The translations under genes and the position numbers were made by a program. Below are positions 31,888-37,427 of a stretch of 37,427 nt of DNA, piece by piece. This DNA comes from Spirochaetaceae bacterium UBA4077. Lineage in GTDB: Bacteria > Spirochaetota > Spirochaetia > Treponematales > Rectinemataceae. Each line of letters begins with the position of its first letter. The stretch's first letter is position 1. The stretch is from positions 1 through 37,427 of the forward strand of contig DFYR01000007.1 of NCBI GenBank assembly GCA_002383375.1, in the 5' to 3' direction. The notes below the pieces were generated by a model. The model did no database searches and was not told the origin of the DNA. It was given only the letters and a program-made list of their open reading frames with translations.

Positions 31888-32345
31888 GATGCTCCTCCCT
31901 GACCGCCCGCCAGCCTGGAGAACATGACCATTATCTCGCCTATAAAGACTGGAGTCCCGTACAGAACATATTTAGCCTTCTTCGTCTCGGGATAGTAAAA
32001 CCAGTCGAAGCGGGAATTGCCCCAAGAGGGATCCTTGCAGTTCAAGGCTGCCATCAAGGTATTGGAGAGCCGCGATGCCTCCTCGGAATTCTGCTCGTCG
32101 ATTTCTATCACCGCCGATACCCTCATGCGCGCCCCAATGCTGCCAAAATCCACTGGCTCGGCAGCCCTGGCTGGGACGGCTAATTCGGCATGAGAGTATT
32201 CCTTGAGAGCCTCCTGGCTTATGCGCCATGAACGGCCAATCTTCTGTGCCCTGATCTTTCCTTCGTGGATAAAGCGCAGGATCGTCTTAGGGTGGAGCTT
32301 TAAAATCTCCGCCAGATCCCCTATCGAATAAAATGTCGCGTTCAT
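31884..32345 (-). CDS. Excisionase/MerR-like small HTH regulator
   Basis: A 153-residue DNA-binding protein. Residues 5-52 are a winged HTH_17 domain (SIGDLAEILKLHPKTILRFI, then IGRSWRISQEALKEY). Residues 70-150 form an unfamiliar domain with VSAVIEIDEQNSEEASRLSN and FDWFYYPETKKAKYVLYGTP, perhaps a sensor or dimer domain. It is first in an operon with the hydrolase and methyltransferase. Direct repeats in its promoter suggest autoregulation, which is inference. A GGGAG lies ten bases before the ATG. Confidence 0.82.
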   Translation of the reverse strand: MNATFYSIGDLAEILKLHPKTILRFIHEGKIRAQKIGRSWRISQEALKEYSHAELAVPARAAEPVDFGSIGARMRVSAVIEIDEQNSEEASRLSNTLMAALNCKDPSWGNSRFDWFYYPETKKAKYVLYGTPVFIGEIMVMFSRLAGGQGGAS

Positions 32346-32380
32346 ACAGTAGTCACTCCCTTATACCCATGATACCAGGC

Positions 32381-32409
32381 ATATTAGGAGTATAAACACA
32401 TATTGTCAA
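32381..32409 (-). promoter_or_regulatory. Promoter of the HTH-hydrolase-methyltransferase operon
   Basis: Minus strand: perfect -35 TTGACA (32404-32409), 17-base spacer, TAATAT (32381-32386). The region upstream is very AT-rich and may act as an UP element. Inverted half-sites TTATACTC and GGGTATAA flank the -10 box and could be an operator. Confidence 0.7.
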
Positions 32410-32431
32410 GTAGTATTAAGTAATATTAAGT
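32402..32431 (-). repeat. Three 10-bp direct repeats overlapping the -35 box
   Basis: On the minus strand the units are ACTTAATATT, ACTTAATACT and ACTTGACAAT, exactly adjacent. The third unit contains the -35 TTGACA. A 10-bp period puts each copy on the same DNA face, as expected for iterated binding sites (iterons) of a regulator. Confidence 0.6.
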
Positions 32432-32482
32432 ATTTTTAAAGATAATTTGGTAATTCAAAGGCGTGCAACCGAAACATCATCC

Positions 32483-33118
32483 CTACTCTACAAAAGCCCG
32501 GCTGGACATCCTGAATTCCTCCTGGCTGTATTGATACTTCTTTTCCTTGTGCTCGAAGGTCTTGTCGAATTCCTCTGCCTTGTCGGCATCGACGTTATAG
32601 ACATCGCTTTCCTGGTAGCGCCACCTACCACCGGCAAACGTGCCCTTCTCCAGTTCCAGCACGAGCAGGGAATAAGGAAACCTTCCATCCATCGAAGCAA
32701 TTCCATAGTCCTTGGAGCTTTTAAACCCGAACTTGCAGTAGTTCTTCGGATGCCCGTAGATGATAATTGCCCGCTCACCCCGGGTTCTCGCCTCATCGAT
32801 GGTTTTCCAAATCAGCATCGAGCCTATACCTAAACGCTGAAACTCGGGCAGCACGCTCACCGGCCCGAAGGTAATGGTATCGAGGTATTCTCCCCGCCCG
32901 TCGATTACTTTAGAAGCCGTATACATGATGCTGCCCACGATCCGGCCGTCAGCCAACGCCACATAGCTCAATTCGGGAATAAAATCACTGTGATCCCTCA
33001 TCACATGGGCGAGGTAATGCTCGGTACATCCTGGCACATAGAGGTTCCAGAAGGCTTCCCTGATTATCGTTTCGACAATTCGATAATCCGCTTCCGTCTC
33101 TCTCCGTAGACTAATCAT
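32483..33118 (-). CDS. GNAT family N-acetyltransferase
   Basis: A 211-residue acetyltransferase of the YhbS type. The acetyl-CoA loop is FGPVSVLPEFQRLGIGSMLI (Q-x-x-G-x-G/S), preceded by IVGSIMYTASKV and followed by AIIIYGHPKNYCKFGFKSS, the GNAT motif B region of this subgroup. The substrate is unknown. GGGGGT lies five bases before ATG 33118. It is separated from the HTH operon by the promoter region and from upstream genes by about 110 bases. Confidence 0.9.
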   Translation of the reverse strand: MISLRRETEADYRIVETIIREAFWNLYVPGCTEHYLAHVMRDHSDFIPELSYVALADGRIVGSIMYTASKVIDGRGEYLDTITFGPVSVLPEFQRLGIGSMLIWKTIDEARTRGERAIIIYGHPKNYCKFGFKSSKDYGIASMDGRFPYSLLVLELEKGTFAGGRWRYQESDVYNVDADKAEEFDKTFEHKEKKYQYSQEEFRMSSRAFVE

Positions 33119-33225
33119 CGTTCACCCCCTACGCCGGCTCGTGTATCAGTAAAGATCCTTGTAGCCTCTGCGAGCGTATTTCCATGATACAGGGTGCAAT
33201 ACTTGCGTATTATAAAACCGATCCA

Positions 33226-33630
33226 TCAGTGGCCTGCTTCCCTCCGCTGGTATATCCAGTCTAGCAAAAAGAGCAGCCCTATGATCGTCAAGGAGCCGGA
33301 AATGAACAGATAAGCGCTGAAATGTTCCTTGCCCCCGGTGAGTAGGTAGTACGAGATGCCCAAGCCCAGGTAGAGGAGTAAGCCCAGAAGCTCATAGTTC
33401 CATGCGACCAGGAGTACAATGATGAGTATGTAGGAAGGAATCAGATGAACCAAAAAGCCGAGCAGCTCCTGAAAAGAGAATCCTTCGCCGGAAAAAACAT
33501 CCAGCGCGAACATGCCGATAAAAAGAATAATTCCTATGCCCAGAATTCTCGACAGGGCAAAGAACCACCTACCTGCGCCTTTGCGTATCTTTTTTGCTTT
33601 TCTCGATCCTGAAGATTCGCCCTGCTTCAT
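33226..33630 (-). CDS. Small membrane protein, four predicted spans, unknown function
   Basis: A 134-residue protein. A basic N-terminus (SRKAKKIRKGAGRW) is followed by four hydrophobic segments at about 22-42, 58-78, 80-98 and 108-126, and a short charged tail. The basic start suggests N-in orientation. I do not recognise a named family with confidence. ATG 33630 has GGGGAGG five bases upstream and is preferred to the in-frame 33657. It lies downstream of the DUF2007 gene, probably in the same transcript. Confidence 0.75.
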   Translation of the reverse strand: MKQGESSGSRKAKKIRKGAGRWFFALSRILGIGIILFIGMFALDVFSGEGFSFQELLGFLVHLIPSYILIIVLLVAWNYELLGLLLYLGLGISYYLLTGGKEHFSAYLFISGSLTIIGLLFLLDWIYQRREAGH

Positions 33631-33682
33631 AATTACCTCCCCCAGCTTTTCAACCATTGAAGCAGCCTGTCTATCACTTCAT

Positions 33683-33883
33683 CTATCGTGTAGCATTCAG
33701 AATCGCTCTGGCCCTTTCATAGTCTCCATCGCTTACCAGGAGGGTGGCGGCTATGACCAGGGCTGCTGGACGCTGTCCTCCCGCATCGGCAGATTGAATC
33801 ACATAGGGAATATTTTCCTTATCCAACAGCAGAGCGAAAGACTCGGCTTCGAATCTATTGCGGCATTTCCTGAGAACGCGCAT
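33683..33883 (-). CDS. DUF2007 family small protein
   Basis: A 66-residue protein matching the DUF2007 pattern: an N-terminal RFEAESFALLLDKENIPYVI segment, a middle glycine-rich turn, and TLLVSDGDYERARAILNA at the end. The family is thought to bind other proteins or ligands but has no proven role; it is often linked to signal or membrane proteins. AAGGAGG stands six bases before the ATG, so translation is well supported despite the small size. Confidence 0.8.
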   Translation of the reverse strand: MRVLRKCRNRFEAESFALLLDKENIPYVIQSADAGGQRPAALVIAATLLVSDGDYERARAILNATR

Positions 33884-33894
33884 AGACGGCCTCC

Positions 33895-34014
33895 TTAAAA
33901 AACCTCATCGGTGGTCTTTGCCACTATACCCTTCGACGCTAGTTCTTTTTCCATTCTCCCATTTTTTCGGCATACTATTATCTCATCAACCCCGTGGCGC
34001 AACAACAGATCCAT
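33895..34014 (-). pseudogene. 39-codon frame upstream of DUF2007, possible gene remnant
   Basis: A frame of 39 codons starting MDLLLRHGVDEIIVCRKNG and ending AKTTDEVF. Its stop overlaps the ribosome site of the DUF2007 gene. Composition is protein-like, but no Shine-Dalgarno precedes it. A second protein-like frame (IPLIKKSGTMDVIRGAGY) lies just upstream in another register, so the region 33895-34130 may be one decayed gene broken by a frameshift. Confidence 0.3.
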
Positions 34015-34135
34015 TAAGCCGGTATCTTAAAATGCGTTCCCGTGACTTTTCTTCAGGTATGGATCGGTTTTTCGCATATCCAGCCCCTCGTATAACATCC
34101 ATGGTTCCGGATTTTTTAATCAGCGGAATCCTTTC

Positions 34136-34597
34136 CTAGAGTTTTTTTTCCAGAAACACCGCATCCTCGATTGGATTCTCTACATACTGTCCGATTACTT
34201 CGAACCCGAATTTTCTGTAGAGGATCAGCGCCCTGTCCATCCGCTTCAACGAATCCAATCTCATGCGCGAATAGCCCCTGCACTTCGCTTCCTTGATTAT
34301 CTCATCCACCAGCCGCTTGCCGATGCCCCGCCCCTTGTAGCCGTCCTTCACAAAAAGCCGTTTCATCTCGCAGGTGCCGTCGCCTATCTTTTTTATACCT
34401 ACGCAACCGACCACCTTATCCCCTTCCCTGGCGACGAGAAATACCCCTTCAGGCTCTCTGTACTTTTCCGGAAAATGCGCCAATTCCTCGTCCACATGCT
34501 GAAAACCCAAATCCACATTGATCCAGTCCAAGTATTCCCGGATCAGTCCCTTCGCTTCTTCGATCGTATTCTCGCTCAGTTTTTCTATTTTTATCAT
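34136..34597 (-). CDS. GNAT family N-acetyltransferase
   Basis: A 153-residue acetyltransferase beginning MIKIEKLSENTIEEAKGLI. The acetyl-CoA motif is MKRLFVKDGYKGRGIGKRLV (x-x-G-x-G-I-G), followed by CRGYSRMRLDSLKRM and ALILYRKFGFEVIG, standard GNAT strands. It resembles small-substrate or amino-acid acetyltransferases. ATG 34597 fits the usual family start. The frame extends back to 34672 over the SIMPL gene end but adds no family sequence. Ribosome site is weak (AGGA close to ATG). Confidence 0.88.
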   Translation of the reverse strand: MIKIEKLSENTIEEAKGLIREYLDWINVDLGFQHVDEELAHFPEKYREPEGVFLVAREGDKVVGCVGIKKIGDGTCEMKRLFVKDGYKGRGIGKRLVDEIIKEAKCRGYSRMRLDSLKRMDRALILYRKFGFEVIGQYVENPIEDAVFLEKKL

Positions 34598-34652
34598 TTC
34601 CTGTTTTCCCCATACCCAACAATCAAAAAGAACAACGCTTCTATCCCTCGCT

Positions 34653-35393
34653 TTACTTGATACCGAACACAACGTCCACCCGCTTCGTCGCCGTGAGGAT
34701 CCCCGGCGAAAGCGCTATCCCACCTTCCATATCCTTGGCCATGAGTTGAACCTCATAGCCCCGCCCGTAGTCGGTTCCCGGAGAATCCTGGGTCGATACA
34801 ACCGACAAGACCGGACCAAGTCCTACATTCATCCGCTCGGCAATTTTCTGTGCAGCCCGCTTCGCGTCATCCAAGGCCAGCATATCTGCCTCGGACGCAT
34901 AGTCTCCATACTTCGAATGGCTGAAGGATAAACCGTGAAGAGTGGTGATATCCAGTTCCAGCAGTTCCCTCGAAAACTCCTCGAACTTCGGTAGATCATT
35001 ATAAGAAACCACCGTGCTCTGGGTGGACGCGTTACCTAAAAACGTTGGCTCCCCGCTGCCGTACTGGTTGCTGTATTCCTTACCCGAATCGACATAGCTC
35101 GTCACGGTATCCTTATCTTCGATACCGTACTTTCTGCATACTTCCGTTACCCGCAGGGTCGAATCCTTCGTTTTCTTCGTCGCCTCTTCCAGTGTCGGAC
35201 TCAAGTTTTTTACCGTAATCGTGAAAGACACCGTATCTGGAATGAAGGTTACCTTTCCAAGCCCTGAAACGCTTATGGTCCTTCGCTCTCCCTGGCAAGA
35301 ACCCAACAAGGCAAGTAATATCGCTAACAGAGCGTATTTCAGAATTTTCTCGAATATACAATTTACTTTTCGTTTCTCGTTGTGTTCTTTCAT
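34653..35393 (-). CDS. SIMPL domain (DUF541) lipoprotein
   Basis: A 246-residue exported protein. The N-terminus is basic then hydrophobic and ends LLGSC (lipoprotein cleavage, Cys near 33). The mature part is the SIMPL/DUF541 domain: ISVSGLGKVTFIPDTVSFTI, TLEEATKKTKDSTLRV, LDDAKRAAQKIAERMNVGLG, and the closing ATKRVDVVFGIK. Family members are periplasmic oligomers of unclear role. TAGGAGA lies nine bases before the ATG. It is followed by a GNAT gene 55 bases on. Confidence 0.88.
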   Translation of the reverse strand: MKEHNEKRKVNCIFEKILKYALLAILLALLGSCQGERRTISVSGLGKVTFIPDTVSFTITVKNLSPTLEEATKKTKDSTLRVTEVCRKYGIEDKDTVTSYVDSGKEYSNQYGSGEPTFLGNASTQSTVVSYNDLPKFEEFSRELLELDITTLHGLSFSHSKYGDYASEADMLALDDAKRAAQKIAERMNVGLGPVLSVVSTQDSPGTDYGRGYEVQLMAKDMEGGIALSPGILTATKRVDVVFGIK

Positions 35394-35492
35394 TGTAATA
35401 ATCTCCTATCAGGCTGCTCCAGGCTATTACCAATCCATACCTTCAATAAAAGTCTACAAACCCTTCTCTTCTCTCATCGAGCATTAAGTGTT

Positions 35493-36044
35493 CTATTTTC
35501 TCAATATAAGCTCTATTCCCCTGGCTCTCGCCCTCTCGTAAAACAATCCCTTTACCGTATCTGTTTCCAGCTTTTGGTGCTTTTCTTTTTCTTTCACGAT
35601 TTCGATGATTTCATCAAGATCATTAATCGCTAGGAGGCTGATCGCCAGACAGAAAAAACCCTTAGACCGTCCATCGTTGTGAGTCTTTAAAAAATATTTC
35701 AAGTATTCCTTTTTCTTCTCGAGATCCCGCAAGTAGTTCTTCAGATCCGACTTGACCGTATCATTATCAATCAACACATTATGGTAGGATATGAATGAAT
35801 CTTTACCGTCTCCCTCTATCCTCGCAAATCTCTCACAGGGGTATTTTTTGCAGTCGAAACAGTACTCCACATTCCCGTTCTCTCTGCTGCAGCGTATCAC
35901 CGCACATGAGGGATGTTTCAAATTGAACTCAGGCCCTCCGCAGCCCGGGCAGCGCGAAGATCCTTCAGTGTTGTATCTAGGACACAATACGCAGTTCAAT
36001 CCGCAGAGAGAAAAGCCAGGTGTTATTCTCTTATAGTCCTGCAT
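35493..36044 (-). CDS. DUF3795 Cys-rich protein
   Basis: A 183-residue protein with an N-terminal zinc-ribbon-like Cys array: LCGLNCVLCPRY, RCPGCGG, CAVIRC, YCFDCKKYPCERF. It then has a charged helical C-terminal part. This is the DUF3795 pattern, of unknown function and common near GNAT genes in anaerobes. A GTG at 36053 is possible, but GGTGG six bases before ATG 36044 favours the latter. The GNAT gene upstream ends only 12 bases before, so they are co-transcribed. Confidence 0.82.
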   Translation of the reverse strand: MQDYKRITPGFSLCGLNCVLCPRYNTEGSSRCPGCGGPEFNLKHPSCAVIRCSRENGNVEYCFDCKKYPCERFARIEGDGKDSFISYHNVLIDNDTVKSDLKNYLRDLEKKKEYLKYFLKTHNDGRSKGFFCLAISLLAINDLDEIIEIVKEKEKHQKLETDTVKGLFYERARARGIELILRK

Positions 36045-36056
36045 GTATGCCACCGA

Positions 36057-36572
36057 TCATTTCAATTCGTTCTTTATGCTGTACACACTCTTGATTTTTC
36101 CCGACCGCATTTCATTGACCCAGTATTTCATACCCGAGGCCTTAGCCACAGCCTTCGAGGCTTCGTTCTCAGGATCTATTATGGCAATTATTTTTTCGAG
36201 TTTCTTTACTTTAAAGCCGTATTCTATCAAAGCCTTCGCGATCTCCTTCGCATAGCCCTTCCCCCACTTAGACTTATCGATATAGTAATTTAATTCGACA
36301 TAATCTTTGTCTTTGATGGTTTTGGGAATAAAACCAGCATGTCCGACTAACTCATGGGTATTCTTGAGCTCCAGCGGCCATAAATCGTATTCATGTCTCT
36401 TCGGGTCTTCCGCCACCTTCCTGAACTCATCGATCAGAAATTGCTTATCCCTCGGTCCGCCGATAAACTTCGTATGTTCTTCATCCATCCAGAAATCCAC
36501 TAAAAACTTTATGTCCGATTTTCTCTGATACCGCAGTACCAAACGATGTGTCTTGATTATCGTGTCATCCAT
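36057..36572 (-). CDS. GNAT acetyltransferase, RimJ/RimL type
   Basis: A 171-residue acetyltransferase of the Acetyltransf_3 kind: KTHRLVLRYQRKSDIKFLVD at the start, VELNYYIDKSKWGKGYAKEI (acetyl-CoA loop W-G-x-G-Y-A), and KKLEKIIAIIDPENEASKAV, then ASGMKYW. Such proteins modify protein N-termini or small amines. It sits in a chain of four same-strand genes with gaps of 12-90 bases. Confidence 0.9.
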   Translation of the reverse strand: MDDTIIKTHRLVLRYQRKSDIKFLVDFWMDEEHTKFIGGPRDKQFLIDEFRKVAEDPKRHEYDLWPLELKNTHELVGHAGFIPKTIKDKDYVELNYYIDKSKWGKGYAKEIAKALIEYGFKVKKLEKIIAIIDPENEASKAVAKASGMKYWVNEMRSGKIKSVYSIKNELK

Positions 36573-36586
36573 ACTATTCTCCCTGC

Positions 36587-36874
36587 TTAGCGCTCAAAGC
36601 CGCCGACCAAATGTTGAGTCAGTAAAATAAGGACCCAATAAGCTGCTTCCCGGGCTTGCCTCATTTGTATCTCGCCTCTTGCCCAAGTCCGCGCTTGCTC
36701 GATCGCCCGCTTCGTTCTCTTATTTGCAGGTCTTTGTTCAGTAAAAAAATGCAGCACATGTTCAGCACAATCAGCCGCCCATAATGCGAGTTTCCGGTGA
36801 GTATCGTCATCAAGCAAGCCTCCCCGACGAATCGTAACTAACCTGAGATCCCCGGAGCCATTGTGAGCACTCAT
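36587..36874 (-). CDS. Imm-5-like putative immunity protein, shortened at the C-terminus
   Basis: A 95-residue product resembling the N-terminal half of the Imm-5 putative immunity family: ALWAADCAEHVLHFF, RTKRAIEQARTWARGEIQMR, QAREAAYWV. Full family proteins are about 140-170 residues and continue with alanine-rich helices. Here the alanine-rich part is replaced by LILLTQHLVGGFER and a stop. It may be truncated or non-functional. No toxin gene is adjacent. The ribosome site is poor. Confidence 0.5.
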   Translation of the reverse strand: MSAHNGSGDLRLVTIRRGGLLDDDTHRKLALWAADCAEHVLHFFTEQRPANKRTKRAIEQARTWARGEIQMRQAREAAYWVLILLTQHLVGGFER

Positions 36875-36962
36875 ATCTTGCTTCTATCCTTTTCGCTTGA
36901 TGATCAACTCCGCAAACTCTTTCCCATAGCTTTTCCCTTGGCCAGCTCATCGATCAATTTAT
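36875..36962 (-). pseudogene. Frameshifted 3' coding remnant between thioesterase and Imm-5-like gene
   Basis: On the minus strand one frame reads LDKLIDELAKGKAMGK and a neighbouring frame continues EFAELIIKRKG then stop, joined if one frameshift is allowed near GGGAAAGAG. It looks like the tail of a lost gene. The parent family is not recognised. Confidence 0.25.
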
Positions 36963-37394
36963 CTAGATATTAAGAGTTTTTCTATTTGCCTCTATCGCAT
37001 CAATCTTCCCGCGAAGATCGTCGTTAATAACATGCTTTACATTATTAATAAAATCAAACATCACAATAACATCATACCCTTCAGCGGCAACTTCGTCCGC
37101 ATCATCAATAACGTAATGCTTCATACGAAGGCTTGTCGTTTTTACTTCTTGTATAGCCGATAAAACCTTAACCTTGCCAGGATAGAGAATTTGCTTTTTA
37201 AACTGAGTGCTCACAGAGGCCATTATCGGTCCGACATGCAATCCTTTAACCCTCGCTGATATGCCTAACAGCTCAAAATACAATACCCGTGCAGTCTGGA
37301 TATATCTCATAATCGCAATATGATTTACATGCCCCAGTGCATCCAAGTCGCTCCAGTCTATCCTAAGTTCGGTCGCTGCAGAATACTCAATCAT
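36963..37394 (-). CDS. Acyl-CoA thioesterase, 4HBT/YbgC hotdog family
   Basis: A 143-residue hotdog protein. The signature DWSDLDALGHVNHIAIMRYI (Asp near 17, GHVNH) is the 4-hydroxybenzoyl-CoA thioesterase/FadM-type active-site helix. It hydrolyses acyl-CoA thioesters of unknown chain. AGAGG lies six bases before ATG 37394, and TATACT at 37420-37425 is the probable -10. The DNA here is markedly AT-rich compared with the ribosomal block, which suggests transfer or relaxed codon use. Confidence 0.85.
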   Translation of the reverse strand: MIEYSAATELRIDWSDLDALGHVNHIAIMRYIQTARVLYFELLGISARVKGLHVGPIMASVSTQFKKQILYPGKVKVLSAIQEVKTTSLRMKHYVIDDADEVAAEGYDVIVMFDFINNVKHVINDDLRGKIDAIEANRKTLNI

Positions 37395-37419
37395 TTTACA
37401 CCTCTTTTAGCGATATCAT

Positions 37420-37425
37420 AGTATA
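37420..37425 (-). promoter_or_regulatory. -10 box of the thioesterase promoter
   Basis: TATACT on the minus strand, 25 bases before the ATG at 37394. The -35 region falls outside the window. Confidence 0.45.
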
Positions 37426-37427
37426 AT

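Noticed and set aside
32346..37427. Integron cassette array (GNAT, Imm-5-like and DUF genes in one direction)
   Set aside because: Several gaps are under 20 bases (36573-36586, 36045-36056), too small for attC sites, and no integrase is seen. An ordinary accessory gene run fits better.
1..37427. CRISPR arrays, phage genes, transposases, toxin-antitoxin pairs, rRNA genes
   Set aside because: I looked for regularly spaced repeats, capsid or terminase motifs, DDE/HUH-type transposase motifs and rRNA stretches and saw none.

Overview
The window looks like chromosomal DNA from a spirochaete (Spirochaetota), probably a Treponema/Rectinema-type lineage with fairly GC-rich DNA. The best sequence marker is the rifampicin-binding cluster of RpoB. 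The residue equivalent to E. coli Ser531 is Asn here, the substitution linked to natural rifampicin resistance in Treponema and Borrelia. The assignment to a genus is a guess.

Layout. (1) 1-5938, minus strand: a transcription/translation block in transcript order tRNA-Thr(GGU), rpmG, tRNA-Trp(CCA), secE, nusG, rplK, rplA, rplJ, rplL, rpoB (cut by the window edge). A strong promoter (TTGACA-N17-TACAGT) lies just after the murJ stop. Folded spacers lie between nusG and rplK and between rplL and rpoB. (2) 5950-8615, minus: ltaE (threonine aldolase) and murJ (lipid II flippase). (3) 8690-13683: single genes in both directions: Cof-type HAD phosphatase, VanY-like lipoprotein carboxypeptidase, uracil-DNA-glycosylase-like protein, exported alpha/beta hydrolase, SDR oxidoreductase. 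Several have a -10 box 6-8 nt before the start codon and no Shine-Dalgarno, so they may make leaderless mRNAs. (4) 13778-15745: a CrtI/retinol-saturase-like flavoprotein with a C-terminal GltD-type double 4Fe-4S domain. This is the most unusual protein here. (5) 15836-20617, minus: clpP, an endonuclease/exonuclease/phosphatase lipoprotein-like gene, a TPR protein, glycerate 2-kinase and a NYN-domain protein. (6) 20641-22232, plus: a TlpA-like thioredoxin and CcdA, a reductant-export pair. (7) 22314-26469, minus: an AfuABC/FbpABC-type ABC importer. It is divergent from nagB (26583) and close to a phosphohexomutase/sugar isomerase operon (27394-30139), which suggests a phosphosugar or amino-sugar theme. 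(8) 30270-32431, minus: an operon of a small HTH regulator, an alpha/beta hydrolase and a methyltransferase. Its promoter carries three 10-bp direct repeats. (9) 32483-37427, minus: a visibly more AT-rich accessory run: three GNAT acetyltransferases, a small membrane protein, DUF2007, a SIMPL lipoprotein, DUF3795, a shortened Imm-5-like gene and a hotdog thioesterase. It also holds fragments that look like decayed genes.

I found no CRISPR array, phage, transposase, rRNA gene or recognisable defence system. The best leads for new biology are the flavoprotein/iron-sulfur fusion, the recurrent leaderless promoters, the transporter next to phosphosugar genes, and the structured or repeated regulatory DNA at 4416-4523, 30202-30224 and 32402-32431. 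All calls are from reading the sequence; no database search was run.
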